Below are positions 38,122 to 50,676 of a DNA stretch of 64,000 bases, piece by piece. Position 1 is the stretch's first letter, and each line of letters begins with the position of its first letter. This DNA comes from Syngnathus acus (taxonomy: Eukaryota > Chordata > Actinopteri > Syngnathiformes > Syngnathidae): assembly GCF_901709675.1 (NCBI RefSeq), contig NC_051090.1:6651842-6715841 (forward strand), in the 5' to 3' direction. Made by a program: the position numbers and the translations under genes. The notes below the pieces were generated by a model. That model worked only from the letters and a program-made list of their open reading frames with translations, was not told where the DNA came from and made no database searches.

Positions 38122-38634
38122 TAGGGGTGTAAATCGCGGGTTTTGTAACGATACGATATTTGCCGATATCTTAAAGCCTGCTGTGATTCATTCACGATAC
38201 ATCACGATATAGTGCTCTACGATCGATATAGAACAATATCCTGATTTATAACAATTCATACGCAAAATCAACAACGTACTGCAAACTCTTTATTTAGGAA
38301 ATTACAAAGTGCTTCCAAACGAATGACTTGAAGCCCAAAGGGGAGCGAATTTCCTCGTCTTCTTGGACACTAGCCATAGCACCAGCCCAGGAGCCGCGTA
38401 GTTGTCGGCTCCCCTTTCACGTGCCTGCTCTGCTCTGCTCACAACACGCCGCGTACTGCTCCCGGAAAGAGGAAGCAAGCAACAATGAACTGGATTTCAA
38501 AATAAAGTCGTGTCTAATGTCCGAGGTCAAAAACGGGCGATATAGATCGATGTTTACGTTTAGCATCGATGCCAACAAATCGTAGAGTATTATATCGATT
38601 AATCGATGTGTATCGATGAATCGTTACACCCCTA
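38122..38634 (+). repeat. Right hAT-like copy (513 bp)
   Basis: Same orientation as the left copy, joined directly to minisatellite DNA at ACAAAC|TAGGGG. It lacks 31 bp between two ACGATACGATAT repeats, consistent with a slippage deletion. Its outer end abuts the CAATTAGC duplication. Confidence 0.85.
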
Positions 38635-38642
38635 CAATTAGC

Positions 38643-38928
38643 GCAACCACCGTGTTGTCTGGTTAAGCCGGCTGTCGGCAGTTTGAAGCTTTTTCCATCT
38701 GTGTTTCACCACGCAGTGTGGGAGGTCTATGTGGCGTTTTCCAAAACGACTCTCATACACACATTTTTTGGTACTGAAAGCCAAACACATAAGTGGTGCC
38801 AAGTCAAATAGCCTGCTGGCATTGTGTGTGGAAAATCTTCCCCAAGTGAGAAACTGAAGATGTGGGCAAGTTAGTGTTGGGAAAGGACCCTAAAAGAAGC
38901 GGCATTTGTGCAATGTTTTTGTGTCACA

Positions 38929-38959
<31 letters not shown>

Positions 38960-41900
38960 CACTTTTTGAGAGGAATGCATGTGGAGCAAAAGAGAAGAAA
39001 AGGCCTGCGGGGAAAGTAAAGCTGATGCATTTTTTATTTACTCGCTGCAATCAAAGGTGCCCTCGGCGAGGAGGTCTTATTCTTTTTACGAGAGTGGCGC
39101 TTAAGGTGCAGGTGCTTCTGCTCAGGTTCTGAACCCGCCGGCACGCTTTTGTTGCTGCCTTTTTTTTTTTTTTTTTTTTGGCTAAAGAAGAACAGAGTGT
39201 AAACAGGACGCCGAAACCATAAAGCTCCAAATTGAGCAGTAAACTGGACAAACAGTGAGCGTGACTGTGCGCAGCCTCCTCGGCACTTCCTTCTTTTGTG
39301 CCACGGTGGATGCGGACCCGTTCGGGAGGACTGAAAGCGCACTCTGATTTAGAAGCAGCGCTGGCAATGCTCAATGACTCTCTTGTTGCTTTATTAAGGG
39401 GAGGAGGAAGGACCCAACCAAAGAACAAAAAGAACACTTTTCACTCGGTAGTCAGGTTGGGTACAATTCAGTACAGTACGCCTTTTTCCATCCTCTTTCA
39501 TCCACTCCGCTCCAAGTCACGGGGCAGCCGTCTTAGCGGAGATGCCTTTGGCATTACTGAGGTGTTCCCAGGCCAGCTGTGAGTTCCTTATAAAGGCTTT
39601 TGTAGACTGAAAACGTTTGGTTTTGCCACCGAGGAGCAACATTTCAGCTTTTATTTCCTGACTTACGTCTGTATCGGATAGTACCTTTTGTTCCACGACA
39701 GGCAACTGGCCGCCATGTTTACGACCCACATTTGTTTTGTAGAATTGTTTTTGAAATCGTCGTAGTGAGCACAAAATCAGTCTCATCATGTCTTGTCCCC
39801 TAGAAATGCAGATAAGAACCAAAACGTTGAATGTATTGAAAGAAAGAAATGTCTAAATTTACCTCACATTGTCTCCAATACAATAGCTGATATTTCAAAA
39901 CCTGGCGGGCCGACTCGCAACCTTCATTTTAGGAGACAACCACGCAACCAGTCGCTAAGTTGAAGACATTTCAGACTGCCTGGAAATGGCGCGTTTTTAG
40001 GTTGAAATATTTTATGCTCTAAAAGTAAGTTGTCATGGAAACGGTAAATGTTTCTCACCTTTACACTCTCATAGCAAATTTTCCAGAGTATGTCTTTCCA
40101 CATTTGTTGGCTACTTTTCAGAGCCAAGAAGCATAAATCCGAAGAATTATATTCCCCCTAAATTCCAGTTTGTTATCCAAGTGCCAAATTATTGTAAATC
40201 TCACACCGACTCCAGGTGCTGGGGGTCTTTTTAATCCGCTGCTACCTGACTAACACTGTCAGAAAGGTATTTGTTCGAAAATATATTCAGCTGTCACTCG
40301 TGATTCGTTCTGTGTAACTTGCTGTGTCAGCTCTCCTTCATGACGTCGAGTCTACTAAGAAACTAAATGAATGGTGACTCACGTTTGAATCCATTGGTCA
40401 TCTTCTGCTGCTTTCAGGTGTGGATCAAGTAGATTGACTCAATTATGTGTCACCAAGTCCCATGAAAAGCACCGCCGCCTTGGAAAAACCTGTTCCACCA
40501 CCGAGCCAGACGGCCCATTGTTGCCGGCTGCATCCGCTTCCTTCTCCTCCCCTCATACTTTTCTATTTCTTTTTTTTTTTTTTTTATTCCATCATTCCTT
40601 TGTCAGTCCGTCAGGACTTAGACAGACAACAGAGGTGGCTAGATCAGAAATAGCAACAAACCTCTGCCCCGCTCCCAGACTGCTTTCCAACCCATAAATC
40701 ATTCATTGTTTGGATCAAGCCTCAGCTGAGCCTTCATCTTTTTCGTTTTCGTTTAGAATATCAAAAGCAGAGTAAGCCGAGCGCCAAAGGTCTTAGACCT
40801 CCATTAAATTTCTTCTTTTGCCAGAGGCCATATATTCTTATAGCTCAGATTCTTGTTCAAATATGAAAGAGATAGAATGCACATTTTGGAGACGTTATGT
40901 TGCAGTTTTATTCAAGTTGGAGACAAACTTTCCAGAGAATAGAAGTTGCCATTTTTTTTCTTGAAATGTTATTCTCATCATAAATTGAGAAAGAGAGGGC
41001 TGTAAAACCCTCCAATTGCCCCCCCGAGCGTGTTTGTATGTCTAATCCAGCACGTGTCAGCTTCATTAGTTTGCGGGGTGGGGCACACGTCAACCCCCCC
41101 AGACAGGAGCAGATGCTGTGGACACATACGGATGTCTCTCTATTGTATTATTCATCCTGTGTCACATCCCATCTGAGGTGGTCAACCGGTCATGATGACA
41201 CATGCTCACACACATGTTATCTGGAAAATTCAGTTTGGCGTGTCGGTGGGGGTTGCGTCACCCTTGTGAAGTTTTATTAACTGCAAGTGGCAAAAGCCGA
41301 GCTTCCTTTGATAGACGGAACGTGTGTTTGTATTAAAATGCATGTGCGCGTGTCACCTCAGGCAACATATCAAACCCGACTATTGCGCTCTTCCACCCCA
41401 GCTGGGAGCGTGTCGCTATGTTTTATTAATGAGAATAAGCGGAAGTGTCGATTTAGCCAGCAAAGTGTGAGCATAACAAAGGGCTTTGTGTGGAAGAGAA
41501 ACGGAGTCTTTTAAACAAAGCGCATAAATCAAAGTATGTCGGCCTCGCCGGGAATGTCCACCAACTCGCGTTTGTTGCTCATCAGCTGTTTTATGTGGAT
41601 GGGAGCTTTTGTGTGCTCGCATGTTCTCATCCAGTGATGGTCCTCCCACCTGGAGGGAAGACAAAAGGATGACCCACATTCATCAAATTGTTTGTTGTTG
41701 CAACAATAGAGATTTTACTCAAGTGGGATTTGAATCGGAAGGAAAATGTGAAAATAGTTGCGATTTGCATTTTGGAGTCACAAATCACCAGGCGCCTCTC
41801 ACCCCCTCCCAGCTTTAGACTTCTGGCTAATGAATCTATTGTGCAAGAAAATGGATATTTTTGTCACACTCAAAAGTAATAGGAGTTGAAAAATATGCCT

Positions 41901-44900
41901 TTTAACATGCAACTTTGAATTTTAAATTGGACAAACTAAATAAAAATGGTTATGTACCAACAGTTTGATGCTTAAAAATTCAAATCTGATATGTGTTAAG
42001 AAAAAAAAAGGCTTTTCCTTGTTTGCTGAGATTCTAACACGAATTATGAGTAAATATTTGGAAAAAATAATGAAGCACCATCATCTCTCATTGTCAAAGT
42101 CAGCGTTTTTTATATTGGCAGATAGGGACCACGCTGGACCACAAATAGTGAAAAGCCATGAATTATAGATGCCCATTCAATTGCATGGACAAAAAAAAAT
42201 GTTTTCGCAAAAGATGAAGGCTACTCCCCCCATTCCATTTATCCTTTGACGTTCCAGTCTAGTAGGAAACTATCCACAAAAATCCATTTAAGATGCTTTA
42301 ATGTGCAATGAAAAGACCATTATACACTAAAATAGTAACGTTTGGTTTAGCATTTGTTTTTGACTTTTGCTAAGAGGCATGTTTTGATCCTAGAAACATT
42401 TCAACAACTGGACCCTTTTTTCACACTCAATGGCTTTGTGGCACGCATGCACAGCAGACACAAGACAAGTAGTCTTCTTTTGCTCCAGCGGTTGCACTGC
42501 TGACAGTCTGTCTGTCTCACTCTGTTTGCTCCTCATGACTACACTGGGAGACCTCAGCACAGGAGGGGGGGAGTATATTTGAGCAAATGTTGGCTCACAA
42601 ACATCCTTCTGCAGTGCATCTCTCAGGGTCATCCTGTTTTAATGTGTCATTAGGAAGATGATAATTGCCCTTAAGCTTTTTAGTCTTTTAAAATGATTGT
42701 CTAATGATGATCGATGTGGTATTGATTGTGTTGATGGGATTTGTCTTGCCGCAGTTTTTAAACAAAAGTTTAGGAATTCATATTCCATGTCAGCAGCACA
42801 GCGGACTAATATGTCTGCCTCCCCTGATTCTGATATTTGAGATTTTGGCTAAACTGTACTGTACTTTAGCTTAGCTTCTCAGTACGGCAGTAATATTATT
42901 TGTTCTTTGAGCCAGAATCTCCTCCATTCATGTCGTTGTTGAGTCTAGTTCCAACTGATGCATTCAATGCGGCGTGGTTTTTGCAATTTCCTGAAATAGA
43001 AAACCGACCACAACAAACTCAGGCGAGTGGAGCCGATTCTATACTGTACCACTTGTGGTCTGACCATACACGTGCCCGGGCCATGTGCTTTTAATAATAC
43101 GCTCGACGTCCATTTAAGGTTAGACAAAACAAAATAAATAAAAAAACGTTCCACAAATGTCATAATATAGCCACAGAATTGGCCTTGCTTGATTTAAAAC
43201 TTGTGTTTAATCTTAGATGTTCCACTATAGTTAGAAACTATCCAGAAAAATAAATGTTCCACCATGGGCCCAAATTTCCATCTTTTGCTTGACCTTGTCA
43301 GCAAACAGATTGAACTACTGTTGCCTCAAAGTTAGAAGACATCAGACACCCAATCTGCTTTTGGCCAGAAGGTGCACATTGATCAATGGCGGACGCGTCC
43401 CATGGCACCCCCCTTCTCCCCTCTAGGGACGGCAAAGGGACGTTGATTGTAGCCTCATCAAGAGGCGTCTTTGTGTCTTTGCAAGACAGGCGGGGGGGCC
43501 CCAGCTGGGGGTCTCAGGCCAGCAGACACACCAATATTTGGATGTGCAAAAGTCTCTGTCCGTTCCACCTCAATGCTTCCTTTAACAAGAAGTCCAAACA
43601 ACGCTCCTCCCACCTTATACATGCGGAAAATCCCCCCCTCCCCCCATATGCACAGATTGTTTCGGCAGTTAGTCCCCCCCCTCCCCTGCCTAATCTGTTT
43701 TTTGTTTTGGCGGCCTCTGATGTTCTTTTGTCTACAGCCGACGTTCAAATGACAATTTCTTCACGCCGGTTAATGGCGTTGTCGGCGAGTTGCGTTTGAA
43801 ATTGCTCGCCTTTGCGATTTTGCATTACAATAGGAGCCATTGAGTGGACCTTCAGTCGTGTACCCGCTGGCCGCCAACTATACCCCCCAGTCTTCTTTTC
43901 AAACAGCCGTGTTTCATCTTCTTGTGCATTGTCTTTAAGAATCCATAAATGAAGCTTTGATGAGCGGCTGCACCTGTTGATGCCAAGTTTGTACTTTAGT
44001 AGCTAGGTTTGGCAACTTTTTGGACTGCCCTAGCAACCCAGCGATGGATTTAGCTACCTTTAAAATTGGTTTGGAAACGTTTAGCAATCTGAAAAGCGAA
44101 CCTTTCATTACATAACACCAATACTGATTGTGAAAGGTTTTCACGATTAGTTGTGTGGCTGACATAAAAAGTCTACCCACCCCTGTTCAAATGACATTTT
44201 CTTTCTGATGTAGCAAAAATGTTTTTGTCAAAGATTTTCCTTAGTTACCTTTTCCCACATTTATGTAGAAATATATATTTGGAAATCCCAATTTAAAGAG
44301 GTATTAAATATAGTTTAGTTGCATAAATGTGTACACCCTCTTGCAATTGTGAATTTGGCATAATTAACCAAATACTATTTAAACTAATCCACAATATACG
44401 TGGGTGACAATTTGCGCAATGCTAAATCTATATAAAGTTCCACTTATAACATTTTCATACAATAACATCATTTTAGCAACAAATAGAGCTGAGCCGCCTT
44501 ATGCAACATCCCTTGAAAATGAGTTTGCAACATTGACCCATGCAGACGTGTCCACATTCACTGAGTTTGGGCTGCTCCTGGGGTAAATGTCACAGACTCG
44601 CCTCATTAGGGGATTTCTGGAGCCGCCACTTGTTTACATCCAATTAACAGCGCCGGTTTTGAAAAACATTTAACTTGCATCACACCGTTCCAGTTATAGG
44701 CCTTAAACTTTGTGAATTTACATTCCATTGGGTGCACGTTGTAGAACATATCGGTGCCATTTTAAGTGAGTTGCATTTGCGTTGCTGTTTAAATATTTAG
44801 AGCATGTTTTAACAGCACTTGCACAACACAGAAAATTTCCATTTAATATTCATACCGCCTTGTGCACAACTTGAAAACCATTTGAACTGGAGAGAATTTC

Positions 44901-45054
44901 ATATCTTCTTTCTCGTAAAATAACAAGCTCATATTTAGAGCGGTTTATTTGAAATCCATGATGGAAACTGTCTGAATATGTGTGGAGCGTGTTTTGTTTG
45001 CGCTGCGTAATTCCAAGCAGCCCCTGGAAAACAGACGACAGACAAAATAGATGC
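38643..45054. other. Intergenic region
   Basis: Contains a GT microsatellite (38930-38958), poly(T)/poly(A) tracts, and a SINE-head-like fragment near 42795-42845. I found no exon with supporting splice sites or protein similarity. Confidence 0.55.
42795..42845 (+). repeat. tRNA-derived SINE head relic
   Basis: GCAGCACAGCGGACTAATAT then GTCTGCCTCCC resembles the start of the common fish SINE (GCAGCACGGTGG...GTCTGCCTCACAG). Truncated and degraded. Confidence 0.45.
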
Positions 45055-46100
45055 TGCTTTGAACAGGATTATTACTTTATTGACATTTAAGAGGAAGAGA
45101 AGTAACAGACAGTCTTTCAGCATGTCTGATCAAATTAAGTTAGCTTGATTCAAAAAGGTTAAGACTAATAAAGTTAAGACCACGAAGAGCGCTCATACAA
45201 ACTGTGCAAATCAAAAAGAAATGATCACTTATTAAGAAAATATAAAAACTATTTGTCAGTCTATTTAAAATGCTCCAATGAAAAACAAAAACATGATACA
45301 GTAGCTATAAATAACTCGGTACACATCTGTCAATGGAAATGTCGCAAAGTTTTACTCGTCAGGTTTTGTCACTTTTAAGAAGCACACTTTTGAACTTTCA
45401 GGTGGAAAAAACACTGCAGATGTCACCTAGAAAACCTTTGTCATGAAACTTGTACATTCACACAAAGAAGAGAGCATTGTTAAAAACGGACAATAAAGAG
45501 GTCACCAATCTGGAGCGAGTACAGTTCATGCGCCTCTTCATGCAGTAAAAAAAATATACATAACCCTGAGACACACAAAAATAAGTAACTTCTTCAGCTG
45601 TAATGGGGCTTTGCCAGTTTGTATTTTCATGTCGGGAGGAAGATACAATTTAAAGCTGGCCAAACTTGAGGGAAGCCCAAGTCCAATGTTTAGAAATAGA
45701 GCTTGTACACTCGATGGAGTTTCAATGGTCAGTCAGCAGCTCGATACGTTACTGTACACCTGAGTGAAAGCCCAGTGTGACGAAGAGGAGGAAGGAAAGA
45801 CTTGCTTTTGGCTAAATGTTGCAGGATTTCAGTCAAACATCAGGCGTTAAGTTACGGAGCTTTCTGCCCCCTGGGCCTCCCCCGGCTGTGCTTGACGTGT
45901 TCCAAAGAGCGCATGGCAACCGCACCGGCTTAGGGGCTACATGGGAAAGTCACATAAGATGTTCTGGGTAAACACATCCGGTGGGTAGGAGGCGATGAAG
46001 ACGCTCTTTCAGTCTTCACTTTCCAGGAATCGAGCCAGTCCAATGTTGACGATAGCGGGAACGCCAGCGGGGAACACACACGGGCCCTTCATCCTCGTTG
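45055..46100 (-). other. enc3: Probable 3'UTR terminal exon of the ENC-family gene
   Basis: On the minus strand a strong pyrimidine tract ends TCTCCACAG with the exon starting at 46100. An AATAAA (plus-strand TTTATT at 45076-45081) lies near the other end, about 1 kb downstream. No other gene offers exons for it, and the enc3 coding exon ends in a donor 30 bases after its stop. The simplest reading is that this is its spliced 3'UTR exon. A short open frame from the acceptor (MKGPCVFPAG...) is unrecognised and is treated as chance. Confidence 0.5.
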
Positions 46101-47156
46101 CTGTGGAGAGAAGGTGAAAGAAGGAGATTAATGTTCCGGTCCGGTGACGACCCAGCGAGGGTACATGACCACACAAGAATGCGCCGAGGCCTCCAGGTCT
46201 CCCGACAGCTTGTCAAAGAGACATTCTATACGGCTTAGCTAAGGCGTAGCATCTACGGCGCCACCGACCCGCTTCCCTCAAGGAATGTGCGATTAAGTCG
46301 CCCGGCTAAACTCCTAGCCAATAAACAAAGCTTTTTTTTCCTCAGATGTATCACTTCAACATACTTCCTTGACATTGAATTATCCGTACTATAATAATCT
46401 GCTTTGCCAGTGAGTGATCAGCAGCGGCTTACATCATCCATATGGAATCTAGTACAACAATCATAGACTTTAAAAAACATGAAGATTGGCGGTGTCAAGG
46501 CGTGTGGAATGCCAACAACAATGAAACGTAATCTCTGTCATTTTCTGGACCGTTTATTCTGTTGAGGGCCGTTGGGACCTAGAACCTATTTTTGAAAATC
46601 AGCAAATTGCTAGAAATTGTCAATTATACGTTAAAAAAAAGTAGATCTGCACGTGTCTCCAAAATCAAATGGATTTTTGCACAATCCTGCTAACTCAGTC
46701 CTTGGAGGCAGTAATGATGTTCTGCGAAAAGTATCTGCTGCAACTGGCCAAAGCATGAAGGCCTCCCTCTTGGATACGTGTTAACATTCCTGCAGCAGTT
46801 GAGCACCATTTTGACAACTCTTGTTAAATATTTGGCATCTCTGATCTCCAGCTGCCACCGCAGATAGTCGAGTGCCCTGCAGTTAGCATGGAATGTTCCA
46901 CTGGATATTCAGAGGGAGGAACGCAATGTTTACCCCTAATTATCGTCGTTTGTCAGCGGATGAGCGCTTGCTCTCTCATCTCGACCTGTTTGACTGTGAT
47001 CGCTTTGTTTGGCTGATGAAACAAGATTGAGTAGCTAATCCATGCTATAATGCTACTGCTGTTCACACATTGGTGCTCAGAGATGAGCCTGAGATGAACT
47101 ATGGTTTTATAGGGGTGACAAATTCATATTCAAGGCACCAGGCCACTTCCTGTTCG

Positions 47157-47169
47157 GTCGCCTAGCAAC
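47157..47169. promoter_or_regulatory. RFX X-box match
   Basis: GTCGCC-T-AGCAAC fits GTNRCC-N1-RGYAAC exactly. It lies in the putative enc3 3'UTR intron. Confidence 0.35.
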
Positions 47170-47924
47170 CAGTGAGCAATATGGCAAGCTTGAGCTGGGT
47201 CGCCTACTCTGCGCTAAATGCCATGCAAAGCACATCCAGTGTGAAAGCCTTATAAGGATTAGAAAGTGCTGATAGCGTGGAAACGTGAAAAATACTCGTA
47301 TAGTTAGCGGAATAATCTACTTAAGTAACCACTGTCTGCCGGTGCACAGGTTAATGCCTGCGCTTGTCGAGTGCTTCAACGTCTTTAATCTTTCTCAAGT
47401 GGGAATGATGACAAAGCTGCTCCCACTTGTTTGTACTTTACTGAGTGACGGCCATCATTACTTTTAAATAATAAGCTTCATTGCTTTTTTATACCCAGCT
47501 TTCACCGTCTAGCTGTCTGGCCTAACAATGTCGAGATGCTCTTATGTCTGTTTTCAATTCTAAATTCTTTACTGAGTAATAATTAGAGTTTTATCAGAGT
47601 CATTACTTGTGTACTATATTCAATCTTATCTAAAAAACAACAAATACTACACACTAAAAACATGCCAGAGTGTGTATCAGCTCTGCGATCCTCGGAATGA
47701 CCCCCGTGAACCCTCCCAAATAGAAAGCTAATTAGAATTAAAAGCATTACCTAACTTCTTAGCCTTATAATGGGAAGTAGTTCAAGGCTAATCCAGAGGG
47801 AAAAACATTGCCCGTAGAAACTGTTAAAGGCTTTGTAGGACTGCATGTGCATCTACATGTGCGTTTAGAACGTTTGGACGATTATCAGTGCATTTCAATT
47901 TTTTCTAGCATGGTTTAAGTCCTA

Positions 47925-48235
47925 GCGATTACCATGTCTGCCTCACAGTCAAAATGTTCTGGGTTTGAATCTGGACTCATGGTCTCCTATGTGTCATTTG
48001 TATGTTCTTTGTGTAGAACAGAGTCAGACAGGAAGATTTACGCTAAAGCAACAAGTCTCATTCTAGCTAATAGCAAGTGTTAGCCAATCAGAAACACCCA
48101 AAAGGTTTCTTGTAGTGGTCATCTTGATTAAAGTCTCGAGTGACCTGGAGCCCATCACAGCTCACTTAGTGTACATATTCCTAGCCAGCCAATCACAGAA
48201 CACAACCATTCACCCTGACATCTATGGACAATATG
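47925..48235 (+). repeat. SINE/L2-like relic
   Basis: A tRNA-like head (GTCTGCCTCACAGTCAAAAT, GGGTTTGAATCTGG) is followed about 150 bases later by CCTAGCCAGCCAATCACAG and an ACCATTCACCCTGACAT tail, both typical of a frequent fish SINE. It is degraded and contains an insertion or unrelated middle. Confidence 0.55.
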
Positions 48236-49797
48236 AAGTAATCCCCAACAACTACCTAACGTACAACTCGTATTTATCCAGCAAATAGCATGTGCATATA
48301 ATGAGCCGCATCTCCATATTTATTAAGACAACAGCTGCGTCTTCCCAATTCCTCACACGGCCACCGTATCTTTATTCAGTGTGCCCCCCGTGTCCAGCGT
48401 GCCACGTTTACTAATGACCTGCATTCCACTGTATTGACCTTCACGTGAATCATTGGCATTGTTTGTGCTGTATAAAAGTGGCGGGGGCAGCTTCTTGATG
48501 CAGCTGCAGAGCAGAATGGAGCATCTTTTGAGGTAAAAGACCGGAACAAAAGAGGGCCTGTGTAACTCCAAACGTGCCACTTGGGTACCACTTCATAGGC
48601 GCGAATATTACGTAATTCAAAATTAATTACCAGACACAGACACACTTTGGCTCATGCCAGCTGGCTTCCCCAAAGAGGCCTCTGGAACTCTATGATGGCT
48701 CGTTGCTTTTTGAGGGCCTAATCAAATTAGCGCGGCCGATTATTCAGCCATTGGAAGCATCTTCTCTGCTTTCTCTTAACTTACAGCACAGAGAAAAGCC
48801 TCATAAAAAGTCCATTCGAATTATGCAAATCAGCACTCAAGGGATGACTGGACACCAAGTGTGTGTGTGTGTGTGTGTGTGCACGTGCTAATAACTGGGT
48901 GGAAGCCGGGCGGCGTGGGGTGCACAGATGCAATTATAAAAGCCTCATTCACTTTGGGCTCCTGGTGGCACTCGCGACGCGGCATTAATAAAACATTAGT
49001 ATTGAGTGAACGGGGGGGGGCCTCGGCACTCCTCCCTGATCCCACTGTGACCTTTCCGTTTTACAGCAGCTGTCTCAGGACGCCACGAGCTGGCCGACGA
49101 CTCCCCCCGGGCGACCCCTGGCCCCGCCAGGTGTAGTCCATCACACGGCTTCGGTTGAAGCCGTTAGAGTGGTGCTTATGTTTGTGATTTTGATGTGACG
49201 AGAGGCGATGAGTGGGGAGTGATGAGGAGGGGCGGGCGTTTGGTCAAGAGACAAAAGGCCGAAGCATAGATAACAGTCATTTGTGAGGTTGTCGCACTTG
49301 ACTGGTTTCAAGGGCGGGCGGGGGGGGCATTGTGTTCAACTTTACGCACAGAGGTCTGGTTCCACCCTGTCTGCTCAAAGGCACGAATTGAGATTGTACA
49401 AAAAAAAAAACGAGTTAACGATGTGACTTCAGCATTGTATGGTAAATGTGAACTTTCCTGAAGGCAACATAGTCCTCCTCCATAGTTTGTTTTGGTTATG
49501 ACTCATGCGCACGCTGAACTCTTCCAAATATCTTGTTTTTTCAGATGGCCAGTTTCAACATTTACAGTGTTGTTTTTCATGAAGTACCACTTGAGACTAA
49601 TTTTAAATGTTTGCTTATTCCCAGTCCAGCTTGTAGTTCAAATCTGCTCTTTAGTCGTCCCACCCTCACGGCGCCTTAAGCAAGAGTATGCAATCATTTT
49701 GCCTTTGTAATACTTTATTTTCTTCACAAGACTAACCTCAGGCTCCTCTTCAAAAAAATAATCTACAGTTACTGCTGTCTATTTTCCTTCAAACATT

Positions 49798-49990
49798 GGT
49801 CAGCACGGTGCCATAGTTGTTAGCGTTTCTGGCTTGTTGACAGTCAACTTCCTGTTTTGAATAGTGCTCTCCTTGTTTTCTCCAGGGACGCAGCCTCCCA
49901 CCTACATCCCCGGAACACGCCGCTAGGTTCTAAAATCATTTAAATGTGCCAAAGTCAGCTTTGAGAGGCTCCAGCTCACTTGACGCACTA
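49798..49990 (+). repeat. tRNA-derived SINE relic
   Basis: Begins GTCAGCACGGTGCCATAGTT, GTTAGCGTTTCTGG, and later has TTTTCTCCAGGGACGCAGCC and CTCCCACCTACATCCC. These match the head and body of the same fish SINE family. Confidence 0.55.
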
Positions 49991-50662
49991 ATGGCGACAA
50001 ACAGCTGGATGGAAATGACACAACAAACGTTTTGGAGCCAAAACAAAAGACTGCAACATTGTTGCATTTAGTGCTATTCGAGCACATATGTAGCATAGAC
50101 ATATATTTGGTGCTATTTCTTAACTATTCTCACCGACTAACTACAAGCAGCATTCACACATCTTTACTATTAAGAATGCAAGCCACACCTTCATTCCTCC
50201 CAAATTAGAGGAAGGTTGGATGGCTTATTTTTCAGGACAGGCAATGTCAGCAATGCAGCTGTGTATATTTCTGTGTGTAACCATCTCTGCGTACATATGT
50301 GAGAGTGAGGGGGAGGAAAATTGATCGGCAAAAACAGCTGAGTGGAGGTTTTCAACCCTGCCATAAACATGAAATGAAACACACGCACACTATTATTTTG
50401 CCTCTCTGACCCCAGCTGAAAGTTGACAGCCTCTGGAGCGAAGTATTTTTAGGCAGGCATTAGTTTCGGCTGCCAAAATGGGCAAAATATAGCTTTGCTT
50501 CTTCTGGTCTTGCGCTGCACTTGCAACTCTGCGTGTGCGTGGAGTTTTATTTTATTTTGATGCTGCAAGATGAAAAAAGACAACTACTATTCTCCTGCCT
50601 CTGCAGATCACGGCTTCTTCTTACCCCTTCTCTGCTGTAATTAAACAAAGGCATTGGGGGCG

Positions 50663-50676
50663 GTCGCCACGGTAAC
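50663..50676. promoter_or_regulatory. RFX X-box match
   Basis: GTCGCCACGGTAAC fits the X-box GTNRCC-N2-RGYAAC exactly, within a GC-rich patch between an AT-rich run and a CT-rich run. Confidence 0.4.

Larger units (their letters stand above)
35477..38634. mobile_element. Composite hAT-like element enclosing a telomere-like minisatellite
   Basis: The 3158-bp unit begins TAGGGGTGTAA and ends TTACACCCCTA (11-bp inverted termini). It is flanked by identical 8-bp CAATTAGC at 35469-35476 and 38635-38642. An 8-bp duplication is the hAT hallmark. Inside are two same-orientation copies of one sequence (35477-36020 and 38122-38634), each carrying both termini, with about 2.1 kb of TTAGGG-like minisatellite between them. 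Neither copy has its own duplication at the inner side, so the outer ends behave as one transposed unit. No transposase is recognisable. The 85-residue frame shared by both copies has no known motif. Confidence 0.8.

Noticed and set aside
35714-38585. 85-codon frame present in both hAT-like copies
   Set aside because: No hAT transposase motif (DDE, RNase H-like or BED finger) is visible. Sharing simply reflects that the copies are nearly identical.
39051-39437. 128-codon minus-strand open frame
   Set aside because: Low-complexity Lys/Ser-rich, crosses a poly(T) tract, no splice or homology support.
46016-46100. Short coding end (MKGPCVFPAG...) after the acceptor at 46101
   Set aside because: Not recognised, no partner exon with matching phase found, and the exon is better explained as enc3 3'UTR.
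47925-48000. tRNA genes
   Set aside because: The tRNA-like strings here and near 42.8 and 49.8 kb are degraded SINE heads with the typical SINE body behind them; A and B boxes are not intact.
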